A DNA stretch of 34,561 nucleotides from Methylophilaceae bacterium (lineage in GTDB: Bacteria > Pseudomonadota > Gammaproteobacteria > Burkholderiales > Methylophilaceae). This document shows, one piece after another, positions 1 to 8,900 of this stretch. The notes under the pieces were generated by a model, which saw only the letters and a list, made by a program, of their open reading frames with translations, was not told the DNA's origin and ran no database searches. The stretch covers positions 1 through 34,561 of the forward strand of contig JAABQZ010000014.1 of assembly GCA_011391175.1 (NCBI GenBank), written 5' to 3'. The position numbers were made by a program, and so were the translations under genes. The first letter of the stretch is position 1. Every line of letters begins with the position of its first letter.

Positions 1-191
1 AAGCGGGCGCGGTGTTAGCTTATGGTAACTTTATTTCGATTGTCATTAATTTTATCATTTTGGCTTTTGTGATTTTTCAAATGGTGAAAATGGTGAACAG
101 GATGAAAAAAGAAGCGCCACCAGCTGCGCCAGCACCAACCCCAGACGACATTGTATTGTTGCGTGAAATTCGTGATGCGCTTAAGAAATAA
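1..191 (+). CDS. mscL: Large-conductance mechanosensitive channel MscL, C-terminal part
   Basis: This is the 3' end of a gene that begins outside the window. The frame opens at base 3 and encodes the second transmembrane helix ([20 protein letters not shown]), followed by the charged [10 protein letters not shown] stretch, an Ala/Pro linker and the C-terminal helix ending [11 protein letters not shown]. That order is the standard MscL C-terminus. MscL is a homopentameric inner-membrane channel that opens under membrane tension to release solutes in hypo-osmotic shock. The stop codon is followed within 15 bases by a strong terminator. Only the last 62 residues are visible, so integrity of the N-terminal half cannot be judged. 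Confidence 0.93.
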   Translation, partial: AGAVLAYGNFISIVINFIILAFVIFQMVKMVNRMKKEAPPAAPAPTPDDIVLLREIRDALKK

Positions 192-203
192 GCGATAACT
201 AAG

Positions 204-238
204 TAATAAAAAAGGCGCCTATAGCGCCTTTTTTATTA
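204..238. terminator. Bidirectional Rho-independent terminator
   Basis: There is a perfect 15-base inverted repeat (TAATAAAAAAGGCGC and its complement) around the 5-base loop CTATA. The GC core is flanked by A and T tracts on both sides, so it can end transcription in either direction. It lies between the convergent mscL and the exported protein gene at 267-728. Confidence 0.95.
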
Positions 239-266
239 CTTACTAACTTGATTAATGAGTTGCGGA

Positions 267-728
267 TTATTCGGTTGCTGGAATCTCTTCTAGTTTTTCC
301 ATTTCTGGCATCGGCTGCATTTCATATTTCTTACCAGCGCCATCATTAGCTTCACTGCCGTCGTTATTCAAAAACACCACCTGCACCACTTTGTCATCTA
401 TAAAATCTAGTTCTGTCGTGGGATAGTAGGTACCATTTTCATCGGTATTAATGTTGTGATAATGCCAAATGCTGGCCACCACTTTGCCTGTACCTTTTAC
501 TTTTACGTCATCGGCTTTGGCTGGCTCACCAAACAGCTCAATAATTTTCGCTTTGTTGAATTGATTGATGACTGCCACAAAGGCTTTTTCCTCGGTGGGG
601 ATTTCGGTCACTAACGGTTGTAATTGCGCCTCTTCTATTTGTTGTGTACTGAGCATCTCTTCGGCATAGCCAATGTTTGTAAGCAAGCTAGCAGTAACAA
701 GCGAAACAGCCAACATCCATTTTTTCAT
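267..728 (-). CDS. Small exported protein of unknown function
   Basis: I do not recognise the family. The 153-residue product starts at the ATG at 728, preceded by TTTTGGAGAGAT, a good ribosome binding site. A longer in-frame reading begins 24 codons earlier but has no signal and would bury the leader. The N-terminus (MKKWMLAVSLVTASLLTNIGYA) is a typical Sec signal peptide with a predicted cut after GYA. The mature part holds a FGEPAKADDV...WHYHN...LDFIDDKVVQVVF pattern loosely like the small BamE/SmpA-type outer-membrane fold, but this is weak. The tail is rich in Met, Glu and Pro. It follows corC on the same strand after about 95 bases and probably has its own promoter. Confidence 0.75.
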   Translation of the reverse strand: MKKWMLAVSLVTASLLTNIGYAEEMLSTQQIEEAQLQPLVTEIPTEEKAFVAVINQFNKAKIIELFGEPAKADDVKVKGTGKVVASIWHYHNINTDENGTYYPTTELDFIDDKVVQVVFLNNDGSEANDGAGKKYEMQPMPEMEKLEEIPATE

Positions 729-823
729 CAATCTCTCCAAAATACCGTGTTCTCTAGAATATAGCATTATGAGATTTGAAACTATAATTAGTTCACACAA
801 TATTCATGTTTTAACTATAACGA

Positions 824-1684
824 TTATGTAGATTCAATCGGATATGGTTCGTCGGGGATAATTTCAACCAAAATAGAATGTAAGCGCCTGCTATCAGCGC
901 GCAAAACAGAAATGCTTAAATTGTCAATTACCACGCTGTCACCACGCTTGGGCAAATGGCCAAATTTATTCACCACCAAGCCGCCTATGGTTGAATATTC
1001 TTCATCACTAAAACTGGTGCCAACCGCCTCGTTAAAGTCAGCAATCTCGGTCAGCGCTTTGACACGATAATGCCCATCGGCATTTTGGATGATATTGTCT
1101 TCATCCTCATCGTAATCGTACTCGTCTTCAATATCGCCAACAATTTGCTCAAGCACATCCTCAATCGTCACCATGCCGGCTACACCGCCATACTCATCAA
1201 CGACGATAGCGATGTGATTACGGTTACTGCGGAATTCTTTTAATAAAACGTTTAAGCGCTTGGCCTCGGGGATAAACACGGCAGGGCGTAGCATGTCGCG
1301 CACTTCAAAATCTTCGCCGGCGTAGTACCTTAATAAGTCCTTGGCTAGTAAAATACCAATCACATCATTTTTGTCGTCTTCAATCACAGGGAAGCGCGAG
1401 TGCGCGGTTTCAATCACGTGTGGGATAAACGTTTCGGGTGCGTCGGTAATGTCAATGACATCCATTTGTGAGCGCGGAATCATGATGTCGCGCACTTGCA
1501 TCTCGCTTACTTGCAACACACCTTCTATCATGGCCAGCGAGTCGGCATCCATTAGGTGGTTTTCATACGCGCCGTGTAGTAGTTCTACAAGTTGTTCTCG
1601 GTCTTCGGGTTCGCGCAACAAAAAATTGCTTAAACGCTCTAATAAACTTGTTTTATTGTTCGACTTTTCCGGGTCAGAGGCCAT
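824..1684 (-). CDS. corC: CorC/YbeX family CBS-domain protein
   Basis: This 286-residue cytosolic protein matches CorC (YbeX) along its whole length. It has a short basic N-terminus, the [10 protein letters not shown]...[14 protein letters not shown] segment, a CBS pair (about residues 60-190, with the typical [15 protein letters not shown] and [30 protein letters not shown] blocks) and the C-terminal CorC_HlyC domain (about 205-280, with [19 protein letters not shown]). The family is linked to magnesium and cobalt efflux, and in many proteobacteria it sits in this operon, where it is also tied to ribosome function. It starts 9 bases after the ybeY stop, so the two are co-transcribed. An apolipoprotein N-acyltransferase gene (lnt) often follows in other genomes but is not here. 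Confidence 0.93.
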   Translation of the reverse strand: MASDPEKSNNKTSLLERLSNFLLREPEDREQLVELLHGAYENHLMDADSLAMIEGVLQVSEMQVRDIMIPRSQMDVIDITDAPETFIPHVIETAHSRFPVIEDDKNDVIGILLAKDLLRYYAGEDFEVRDMLRPAVFIPEAKRLNVLLKEFRSNRNHIAIVVDEYGGVAGMVTIEDVLEQIVGDIEDEYDYDEDEDNIIQNADGHYRVKALTEIADFNEAVGTSFSDEEYSTIGGLVVNKFGHLPKRGDSVVIDNLSISVLRADSRRLHSILVEIIPDEPYPIEST

Positions 1685-1693
1685 TAAGGCATC

Positions 1694-2131
1694 CTATGTA
1701 GTGAGATAGGGGTTAGGATACCCTAATTTAGCCAAAACTTGTATCTCAACGGACTCCATCAACTCGGCTTGGTGCGCATCCTCGTGGTCATAACCGTGTA
1801 AATGCAGCACGCCATGCACCGTTAAATGTGCAAAATGGGCTTCAATTGGCTTATTTTGCTCGCTCGCTTCTTTTATGACGATGGGTGCGCAAATCACAAT
1901 ATCGCCCATTAAATGCGGCGTTTCAGTGAGTGGAAAAGTCAGCACGTTCGTTGCATAATCTTTACCTCGGTAAGCCAAATTTAAGGCTCTGCCTTCATCC
2001 TCATCCACAAGACGAATCGTCGCTTCAGTTTCAACGCGCAGCGCGGCTTTTGCCCATTTGCGAAACTGTTTTGCGCTAGGTAAGTTGGCAAATTTTGATG
2101 CAAATTGGACAGAAAGTGACAGTTGCGGCAT
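1694..2131 (-). CDS. ybeY: Endoribonuclease YbeY (rRNA maturation factor)
   Basis: This is a 145-residue single-domain metalloenzyme needed for 16S rRNA 3'-end maturation and 70S ribosome quality control. The zinc site is clear: H106, H110 and H116 in the [12 protein letters not shown] block, the family signature. The TNVLTFPL strand near residue 62 is also typical. It starts 65 bases after phoH, and that gap is filled by a 39-base hairpin repeat (2159-2197). corC follows after 9 bases. The phoH-ybeY-corC order is widely conserved in proteobacteria. Confidence 0.95.
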   Translation of the reverse strand: MPQLSLSVQFASKFANLPSAKQFRKWAKAALRVETEATIRLVDEDEGRALNLAYRGKDYATNVLTFPLTETPHLMGDIVICAPIVIKEASEQNKPIEAHFAHLTVHGVLHLHGYDHEDAHQAELMESVEIQVLAKLGYPNPYLTT

Positions 2132-2158
2132 ACGTTATCTATATCGTTATCAATATTA

Positions 2159-2197
2159 ATGCCCTGTAAGCCAGTACCCATGAGGCTTGCAAGGCAT
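2159..2197. repeat. 39-base hairpin repeat, copy 1
   Basis: The left arm ATGCCCTGTAAGCC (2159-2172) pairs with the right arm GGCTTGCAAGGCAT (2184-2197) around the 11-base loop AGTACCCATGA. The two departures from perfect pairing are changes that still allow G-U pairs. It fills the phoH-ybeY gap and its last base is part of the phoH stop codon. Related copies are at 8837-8875 and 15353-15392. Confidence 0.8.
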
Positions 2198-3159
2198 TAA
2201 TTTTTTCTCGGCTCATTATCGGCTTGTTTTTGGTCGTAATCTTCGTAGGCATTGATGATTTTTTGCACCAGTGGATGCCTCACAACGTCAGCAGATAAAA
2301 ATTGCGTAAACGCCAAGCCTTTTACATTTTTTAAGATTTTTTGCGCTTCTACCAAGCCGCTTTTTTGGTGACGTTGCAAATCAATTTGCGTAACATCACC
2401 TGTAATCACGGCTTTGGTGCCAAAGCCAATGCGGGTTAAAAACATCTTCATTTGCTCAGGTGTGGTATTTTGCGCTTCATCCAAAATAATAAAGCTCTGG
2501 TTGAGCGTACGGCCGCGCATATAAGCCAGTGGCGCGACTTCAATCGCGCCGCGCTCAAACATTTTATTCACGGTGTCATAGCCTGCCAAATCATATAGTG
2601 CATCGTAAAGAGGGCGTAAATAAGGGTCTACTTTCTGGTTTAAATCGCCTGGCAAAAAGCCAAGTTTTTCACCTGCCTCAACTGCAGGGCGAACCAGCAC
2701 AATTTTTTTAACGCGGTCACGGCTCATGGCATCCACCGCGCTGGCGACTGCTAAATAAGTCTTGCCCGTACCAGCTGGGCCTATGCCAAACGTCACATCA
2801 TGATCTTGAATTTGCTGCAAATATTCTACTTGGCGCGGTGTGCGGCCATGCAAATCGCCACGCCGCGTCATCAATACAGGCATACTGCTGTTCACATCTT
2901 CAGGTTTGAGCTTGTCTACTTCTACCAAACCAAGTTGAATGTCTTCAAGCTCCAACGGTTTTTTCGCCCGCACATAAAAATTCTCTATCATTTGCGCGGC
3001 CATGCGCATATTGTCCGTTTTGCCGCTAATATTAAATGTGCTGCCGCGACGATTAATATTCACCTCTAGCGCGGTTTCAATTTGCTTGATATTTTCATCC
3101 AGTGCGCCACACAGGTTGGCCAAGCGGGCGTTGTCTTCAGGTTGCAGGGTAATTTCCAT
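2197..3159 (-). CDS. ybeZ: PhoH-like ATPase (YbeZ)
   Basis: This 320-residue P-loop NTPase matches the YbeZ branch of the PhoH family. It has an N-terminal KH-like region (about 1-75), then the PhoH domain with Walker A GPAGTGKT at residues 127-134 and the Walker B-like SFIILDEAQN near residue 230. The family partners with YbeY in RNA processing and is thought to have RNA helicase activity. Its ATG shares one base with the miaB stop (TGATG), so the two are translationally coupled. The stop overlaps the end of the hairpin repeat that separates it from ybeY. Confidence 0.94.
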   Translation of the reverse strand: MEITLQPEDNARLANLCGALDENIKQIETALEVNINRRGSTFNISGKTDNMRMAAQMIENFYVRAKKPLELEDIQLGLVEVDKLKPEDVNSSMPVLMTRRGDLHGRTPRQVEYLQQIQDHDVTFGIGPAGTGKTYLAVASAVDAMSRDRVKKIVLVRPAVEAGEKLGFLPGDLNQKVDPYLRPLYDALYDLAGYDTVNKMFERGAIEVAPLAYMRGRTLNQSFIILDEAQNTTPEQMKMFLTRIGFGTKAVITGDVTQIDLQRHQKSGLVEAQKILKNVKGLAFTQFLSADVVRHPLVQKIINAYEDYDQKQADNEPRKN

Positions 3160-4529
3160 CAGTGAACTATCTTTCCAACCGGCTCGTCTATTAAATCGCC
3201 TTTAAGGCGTTTTGGGTTGCTGACATCGGTGATTTTTACCTGCACAAAGGTGTTAATTAAGCTGGCGTTACCCGCAATATCAACCACGCGATTATTATCC
3301 GTTTTGCCTGCCAGCAAGCTAGCATCTTTACGGGATGCACCATCAATCAACACGCGTTGTACCGTGCCTAGCATGCTGCGACTAATGGTGTCGCCTTGCG
3401 CCTCGTTAATGGTTTGCAGCTTGCTTAAACGCGCTAATTTTATTTCTTGCGGTGTATCGTCTTTGATAAATGCGGCAGGCGTACCAGGTCGTGGGCTATA
3501 CAAAAAGCTAAAGCTGTAATCAAAGCCAACATCCTGCATTAACTTTACAGTGGACTCAAAATCGGCCTCAGTCTCGCCGGGGAAGCCAATAATAATATCC
3601 GACGTAAACGTTAAATTAGGGCTGGCAGCTTTCAGCTTGCGAATGATACTTTTATATTGCAGCGCGGTGTAATTGCGCTTCATCGCCATCAACACACGGT
3701 CGCTGCCGGCTTGTACAGGCAAGTGCAACTGCACCGCGAGTTTTGACACGGTCGCAAAGCAGCTAATCAAGCGCTCGCTCATTTCATTGGGATGGCTCGT
3801 GGTAAAGCGGATGCGTTCGATTTGCGGAATCTCGGCAATGGTTTCAATCAGCATGGCTAAATCTGCGTCCACACCTTCGTATTCGGTTTTATAGGCGTTT
3901 ACATTTTGCCCTAAGAGTGTGATCTCCTTTACGCCTTGCTCAGCCAGTTGAGCCGCTTCTGCCAAAATATGTTCAAACGGCCGCGATACTTCCTCACCGC
4001 GCGTATAGGGCACTACACAGAAGCTACAATATTTGCTGCAGCCCTCCATAATGCTGAGAAAAGCGGTTGCACCTTCTACCCGTGGTGGTGGTAGATGGTC
4101 GAATTTTTCAATCTCTGGAAAGCTAATATCGACTTGAGACAGGCCTGAGCTTTTTGAGTTTTTAATCATCTCAGGCAAACGGTGCAAGGTTTGTGGGCCG
4201 AATACCACATCCACATACGGCGCGCGTTTGATGATGTTGTTGCCTTCTTGACTGGCGACACAACCACCGACACCAATGATTAAATTAGGGTTTTTCTCTT
4301 TGAGTGGAATAAATCGGCCAAGGTGGCTAAATACTTTATCTTCGGCTTTTTCACGCACCGAGCAAGTATTGAGCAAAATCACATCAGCTTCATCCACGTT
4401 TTCGGTTTGTGTCATGCCATTGTCGGCGTGAAGCAAATCGGCCATGCGTGATGAGTCGTATTCGTTCATCTGACAACCAAAGGTTTTAATGAAGACTTTT
4501 TTAGTTGGATTTTTAATGGTGGAATCCAT
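3159..4529 (-). CDS. miaB: tRNA-2-methylthio-N6-dimethylallyladenosine synthase MiaB
   Basis: MiaB is a radical-SAM methylthiotransferase that converts i6A37 to ms2i6A37 in tRNAs reading UNN codons. The 456-residue protein has the full family layout: an N-terminal UPF0004 domain with iron-sulfur ligands C19, C56 and C90 ([23 protein letters not shown] and [11 protein letters not shown]), the radical-SAM cluster C164-x3-C168-x2-C171 in [18 protein letters not shown], and a C-terminal TRAM domain (about 385-450). It is the first gene of the miaB-phoH-ybeY-corC operon. The 156-base space behind it is shared with the divergent fusion gene at 4686. Confidence 0.97.
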   Translation of the reverse strand: MDSTIKNPTKKVFIKTFGCQMNEYDSSRMADLLHADNGMTQTENVDEADVILLNTCSVREKAEDKVFSHLGRFIPLKEKNPNLIIGVGGCVASQEGNNIIKRAPYVDVVFGPQTLHRLPEMIKNSKSSGLSQVDISFPEIEKFDHLPPPRVEGATAFLSIMEGCSKYCSFCVVPYTRGEEVSRPFEHILAEAAQLAEQGVKEITLLGQNVNAYKTEYEGVDADLAMLIETIAEIPQIERIRFTTSHPNEMSERLISCFATVSKLAVQLHLPVQAGSDRVLMAMKRNYTALQYKSIIRKLKAASPNLTFTSDIIIGFPGETEADFESTVKLMQDVGFDYSFSFLYSPRPGTPAAFIKDDTPQEIKLARLSKLQTINEAQGDTISRSMLGTVQRVLIDGASRKDASLLAGKTDNNRVVDIAGNASLINTFVQVKITDVSNPKRLKGDLIDEPVGKIVH

Positions 4530-4685
4530 AGTTAGGTGATAAGCATACGCTAAGAGCGTTATTAGATATTGGAGGTAGAATTTATTATTTCTACCAACGA
4601 TCCATTAAGGCTAACGATTTGGCCAAAATATTACGGTATGATAGTAAAAAATTTCGCATAGCATGTATTTTACCTGTCAACTGTC

Positions 4686-7319
4686 ATGGAGGGCAAATTG
4701 CCTGATATTTTTGCAGCTAAGTTAGAGTCGTTTGAAGAAGCTACCGCCATCATTACCCTTGATGGAAGAACTATAACTTATGCTGCTTTGGCTAAATTGG
4801 CGGATGATTTTAGCAGTCAGTTCTCAAAGAATCAGAAGCAACTATTTTTGCTGGCAGCTGACAACTCTTTAGAATGTATTGTTGCTTATCTTGCAGCTTT
4901 AAGGTCAGGTGTTCCTGTCATACTGACGCCGCACGACAAGCCGGATACATTCGAAAATATCTTTAATCAATTTAAGCCGACAATTACTTATCGCCCTCAA
5001 AATGGCGGTTACAAGTTGCAACAGTATTTAGAAGCAGAATCCCCCAGTGTAAATTTTCCAAGTAAACTTGCCGTGTTGCTATCAACATCAGGTACAACGG
5101 GTAGTGCAAAGCTGGTAAAACTATCTGCGAGCAATGTGAATGCTAACGCAAAATCGATTGCTGAGTATTTGCAACTTAGTGCGTCGGAAAGAGCGATTAC
5201 AAGCCTTCCAATGTATTACTCTTACGGACTCTCGGTTATCAACAGCCATTTAAGTATTGGCGCTTCACTAGTGTTAACTGAAGATTCTGTGATTGATGAG
5301 AGTTTTTGGCAGTTGTTTAACCAGCACCAATGCACGAGCTTTGCTGGAGTGCCCTATTCCTACGAACTATTGAAGCGTAGTGGTTTTGAGGATCGGCAGA
5401 TTCCAAGCCTAAGATATATGACACAAGCTGGTGGAAAGTTGCCTAAAGAACTGGTTGAGTACTATGCTCTGCTAGCAGAAAAAAAAGGCTGGCGTTTTTA
5501 TGTGATGTACGGTCAAACAGAAGCAACCGCCCGCATGTCGTATTTGCCCCCAGATAAAATACGCTCACACTTGGGCAGTATGGGTGTCCCTATTCCTGAA
5601 GGTCGCTTTGAGTTGATTGACGAAAAAGGACAACTCATCACCACTGCAAACCAAAATGGTGAGCTGATTTACCATGGCCCAAATGTCATGATGGGATACG
5701 CTACCAGCAGGGAAGACTTGTATGATGCGTCGAGCCTAACAGAGCTGCGGACAGGAGACGTAGCATGGCGAGATGGTGATGGTTTTTATTATATTTCTGG
5801 GCGTAAAAGCAGGTTCTTGAAAATCTTCGGTAACCGAATTGGCTTAGATGATTTGGAGTCGTCTTTACGTGGCCTTGGCTACGTCACTATCTGTGGTGGC
5901 ACGGATAAGCAGCTCATTGTAATGACAATTGATCAGGGCAAGAAGGCTGATATTGAACGCGCTCTGGCCGAAAAATTTAGTTTAACAAGTCAGTATGCCA
6001 GTGTTGAAGAAGTCAAAGACTTTCCGCTGCTTCCTTCGGGCAAAATTGATTATGCCAAACTCGTCAAAATGAGCGAAGCTAAGGCTTTGGCTGATAACGC
6101 AGAGCAAGCAACACACTCTAAATATTCATGGAGAAATCTACTCGGTCTAAACAAAAAGCAAGAAAAATTATCGACTTTAGATATTTTTTCGAAAGTATTT
6201 ACTGCAAGTGAAGTGACACAGGAAAGCTCATTTGAATCGCTTAACGGTGATTCACTTAACTATGTGCAAATGATGATGTTGTTGGAGAAGAAGTTAGGTC
6301 AGCTTCCTGACAATTGGCAAAAGTTATCGGTGCGAGAAATTGAACAGTTGAACATTGCGCCACAATCTTATGTGCAGACGGTAGAAACAAGTGTTGCGTT
6401 GAGAGCTTTTGCAATTCTAGAAGTTTTGCTGAATCACACGTACATTGTTGATAATACTTATATTGCCGGAGGCGCAGCCCTGCTGATGGTTTTGGTCGGG
6501 TATAGTTTTGCGCGTTTTCAATCAGCGTCGTTATTTGTTGGGCAAGTATGGACGACTATTTTGCCCTTTTTAAAGAAAATTGTTATTCCCTATATGCTGG
6601 TATGTATTTTTATTGTAGCTAGCAGAACCTTGCAGGGTAAGGCTGTGAATTATGATATTTTTCTTATGATAAATAATCTCTACAGACTGGAAGATAGGGC
6701 ATTAGCTAACTTTTGGTTTGTTCAAGCCCTTACGCAATGTGTTGTGATATTAGGCGTTGTTTTTTCTATCAAGGCTTTTACTCGGCTCGCAAAAGGTAAT
6801 ATTTGGAATTACTCAATATCATTATTGAGTTTTTTTGTTTTAACGTGCTTTTTAATTAATGCTTTCTGGGACACTAAAGCAGTACATGCCCAAGTGCCAC
6901 ATGTTTACTTGCCAATAATAATGATTGGATGGTGTGCATACCTTGCTAAATTCAATACACAAAAACTAGTAGTTTTTGTGTATGCGGCTTTGACTTTTTC
7001 GCTGATGTGCTGGTTAGGCCTGATGGGATTCTCACAATATGTATGGTTATTCTTAGGCACATCTTTAATACTCTTTTTACCAAGCGTTAGAGTTTTTAGT
7101 TTTATAAAACCTTTTGTGACTGAAATCGCCGCCGCTGCTTATTTCATTTATTTAACGCATGTGTTTATATTGCATTTTATCGACAAGCTGACCAAAAACG
7201 GGCCTCTTCGATATGTACTACTGGTCGCATTCTGCTTATTGGCCTACCGTTTGTATCTGAAAGCATTAGACGCATTTCGAATCGCATCAAAAAGTAGAAT
7301 CAGGGATATGTCGTTTTAA
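4686..7319 (+). CDS. AMP-dependent ligase / carrier domain / acyltransferase-3 fusion protein
   Basis: The 877-residue protein has three parts. Residues 1 to about 460 form an adenylate-forming (ANL) ligase: P-loop STSGTTGSAK at 133-142, YGQTEA at 275-280, RTGDVAWRDGDGFYYISGR in the hinge, and the catalytic lysine K453 in PSGKID. Residues about 490-555 look like an acyl/peptidyl carrier domain, with S523 in NGDSLNYVQMMMLLE as the candidate phosphopantetheine site. From about 570 the protein is a multi-helix membrane acyltransferase-3 (OafA-like) domain, starting with R573 and H584 in LRAFAILEVLLNH. The inferred reaction is activation of a carboxylic acid, loading on the carrier, and transfer to a surface or exported glycan. 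No clear ribosome binding site precedes the ATG. The acid and acceptor are unknown. The gene stands alone between miaB and cysG. Confidence 0.85.
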   Translation: MEGKLPDIFAAKLESFEEATAIITLDGRTITYAALAKLADDFSSQFSKNQKQLFLLAADNSLECIVAYLAALRSGVPVILTPHDKPDTFENIFNQFKPTITYRPQNGGYKLQQYLEAESPSVNFPSKLAVLLSTSGTTGSAKLVKLSASNVNANAKSIAEYLQLSASERAITSLPMYYSYGLSVINSHLSIGASLVLTEDSVIDESFWQLFNQHQCTSFAGVPYSYELLKRSGFEDRQIPSLRYMTQAGGKLPKELVEYYALLAEKKGWRFYVMYGQTEATARMSYLPPDKIRSHLGSMGVPIPEGRFELIDEKGQLITTANQNGELIYHGPNVMMGYATSREDLYDASSLTELRTGDVAWRDGDGFYYISGRKSRFLKIFGNRIGLDDLESSLRGLGYVTICGGTDKQLIVMTIDQGKKADIERALAEKFSLTSQYASVEEVKDFPLLPSGKIDYAKLVKMSEAKALADNAEQATHSKYSWRNLLGLNKKQEKLSTLDIFSKVFTASEVTQESSFESLNGDSLNYVQMMMLLEKKLGQLPDNWQKLSVREIEQLNIAPQSYVQTVETSVALRAFAILEVLLNHTYIVDNTYIAGGAALLMVLVGYSFARFQSASLFVGQVWTTILPFLKKIVIPYMLVCIFIVASRTLQGKAVNYDIFLMINNLYRLEDRALANFWFVQALTQCVVILGVVFSIKAFTRLAKGNIWNYSISLLSFFVLTCFLINAFWDTKAVHAQVPHVYLPIIMIGWCAYLAKFNTQKLVVFVYAALTFSLMCWLGLMGFSQYVWLFLGTSLILFLPSVRVFSFIKPFVTEIAAAAYFIYLTHVFILHFIDKLTKNGPLRYVLLVAFCLLAYRLYLKALDAFRIASKSRIRDMSF

Positions 7320-7406
7320 GTCTCACTTCTTACCTCTTATTGATTTAGTGCATGCTAAGGCTTGGTTATGGTCAGATTAAATTTGCAGTTAGTGTAAAAT
7401 CACCGT

Positions 7407-8795
7407 ATGTACTCACTCCCCATCTTTTTTAACATTCAAAACCGTCACTGTGTGGTAATTGGCGGTGGTGATGTGGCCACACGCAAAGTCAACATGTTGC
7501 TAAAAGCTAATGCAGCAATCACGCTTTATTCGCCCGAAATTTGTCATGAGCTTCAAGATTTGGCAGAAACAAAAAAAATTAATTTTATACAAACCAATTT
7601 TGCACCAAACCATCTGCACGGAGCTTGCTTAGTGATTGCTGCCACGGATGACGAAGCTGTGAATATGGCGGTTTCAGTTGCAGCAAAAGCGCAAAATATT
7701 CCCGTTAATGTGGTGGATGCGCCTGATTTATGCACGTTCACGATGGGCTCGATTATCGATCGTAGCCCTGTGGTGATTGCGATTTCCTCAGAAGGTAATG
7801 CGCCAGTGCTGGCGCGCTATATTCGTACTAAAATTGAGACCATGTTGCCTGCTAGTTACGGACGCATTGCGGCAATTGCGGGCGAGTTTCGTGAACAAGT
7901 GAAAGCTAAATTCGCTACTACTCAACTGCGCCGACGTTTTTGGGAAGGCGTGCTACAAGGCCCAATGGTGGAAAGAGTTTTATCTGGACAAGAGCAAGCC
8001 GCTCGCGAGTTACTGCAAAATATTTTAAATAATGCCGACGCAACAGCTAATAAAGGGGAGGTGTTTTTAGTGGGAGGCGGCCCTGGCGATCCAGATTTGC
8101 TGACATTTAGGGCATTAAGGTTGATGCAGCAATGTGACGTTTGCGTGTATGATAAATTGGTGAGCCCAGAAGTGATGGAGCTGGTGCGACGTGATGCCGA
8201 GTTGATTTTTGTGGGTAAATCGCGCGATCAGCACACGATGCCGCAAGAAGAAATTAATGACTTGTTGGCTAAATTAGCGCTGCAAGGAAAGCGTGTATTG
8301 CGCTTAAAAGGTGGCGACCCGTTTATTTTTGGACGTGGGGGTGAGGAGATTGAAACCTTGATGCAACACGGCGTTCCGTTTCAAGTGGTGCCAGGCATTA
8401 CTGCTGCCAATGGCGTATCTAGTTATGCAGGTATTCCACTTACACATCGTGATTACGCGCAAGCTTGCTTGTTTATTACTGGTCACTTAAGAGATGGTAC
8501 AGTGGATTTGGATTGGCAAGCTATGGTACGACCGAAACAAACGGTCGTGATATACATGGGCTTGGTGGGGCTGAACCAAATTTGCGAAAAATTAATTGAA
8601 CATGGCCTGCCTGCAATTACGCCTGCGGCGGTCGTGCAACAGGGCACTACACCACGACAAAAAGTGGTCACAGCCACGCTTCAAGATTTGGCAGACAAAG
8701 TAGAAGCGGCTAAGTTAAAACCACCCAGCTTAATTATTGTGGGTGAGGTGGTAAAACTGCGCGAAACTTTAAATTGGTTTAAACCATTAAACTGA
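7407..8795 (+). CDS. cysG: Siroheme synthase CysG
   Basis: This is the trifunctional siroheme enzyme: precorrin-2 dehydrogenase and sirohydrochlorin ferrochelatase in the N-terminal half, and SAM-dependent uroporphyrinogen-III C-methyltransferase in the C-terminal half. The 462 residues match the usual CysG length. Visible marks are the NAD-binding VVIGGGDVATRKVNMLL near residue 16, the SSEGNAPVLARYIR segment near residue 128, and the methyltransferase blocks VFLVGGGPGDPDLLTFRAL (about 218-236), LRLKGGDPFIFGRGGEE (about 296) and PGITAANGVSSYAGIPLTHRD. Siroheme is the cofactor of assimilatory sulfite and nitrite reductases; neither is in the window. The gene is monocistronic here and converges on the envZ-like gene. 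Confidence 0.97.
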   Translation: MYSLPIFFNIQNRHCVVIGGGDVATRKVNMLLKANAAITLYSPEICHELQDLAETKKINFIQTNFAPNHLHGACLVIAATDDEAVNMAVSVAAKAQNIPVNVVDAPDLCTFTMGSIIDRSPVVIAISSEGNAPVLARYIRTKIETMLPASYGRIAAIAGEFREQVKAKFATTQLRRRFWEGVLQGPMVERVLSGQEQAARELLQNILNNADATANKGEVFLVGGGPGDPDLLTFRALRLMQQCDVCVYDKLVSPEVMELVRRDAELIFVGKSRDQHTMPQEEINDLLAKLALQGKRVLRLKGGDPFIFGRGGEEIETLMQHGVPFQVVPGITAANGVSSYAGIPLTHRDYAQACLFITGHLRDGTVDLDWQAMVRPKQTVVIYMGLVGLNQICEKLIEHGLPAITPAAVVQQGTTPRQKVVTATLQDLADKVEAAKLKPPSLIIVGEVVKLRETLNWFKPLN

Positions 8796-8836
8796 TTTCT
8801 TTAGTATTTAAGTAATTTTAGTGCGAGAGAATAATG

Positions 8837-8875
8837 ATGCCCTACAAGCCTTATGGGTATTGACCTGTAGGGCAT
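8837..8875. repeat. 39-base hairpin repeat, copy 2 (inverted relative to copy 1)
   Basis: The left arm ATGCCCTACAAGCC (8837-8850) pairs with GACCTGTAGGGCAT (8862-8875) around the loop TTATGGGTATT. Read on the minus strand, the loop AATACCCATAA matches that of the copy at 15353-15392 exactly. It lies between the convergent cysG and envZ-like stops, where it could also act as a terminator, although no long T run follows. Confidence 0.8.
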
Positions 8876-8900
8876 ACGTTTTAAAGACGTTATGTGCGGG

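Noticed and set aside
1341-1709. Plus-strand reading frame of 122 codons across corC
   Set aside because: It is antisense to a clear conserved gene, Ser/Cys-rich and has no ribosome binding site; a shadow frame.
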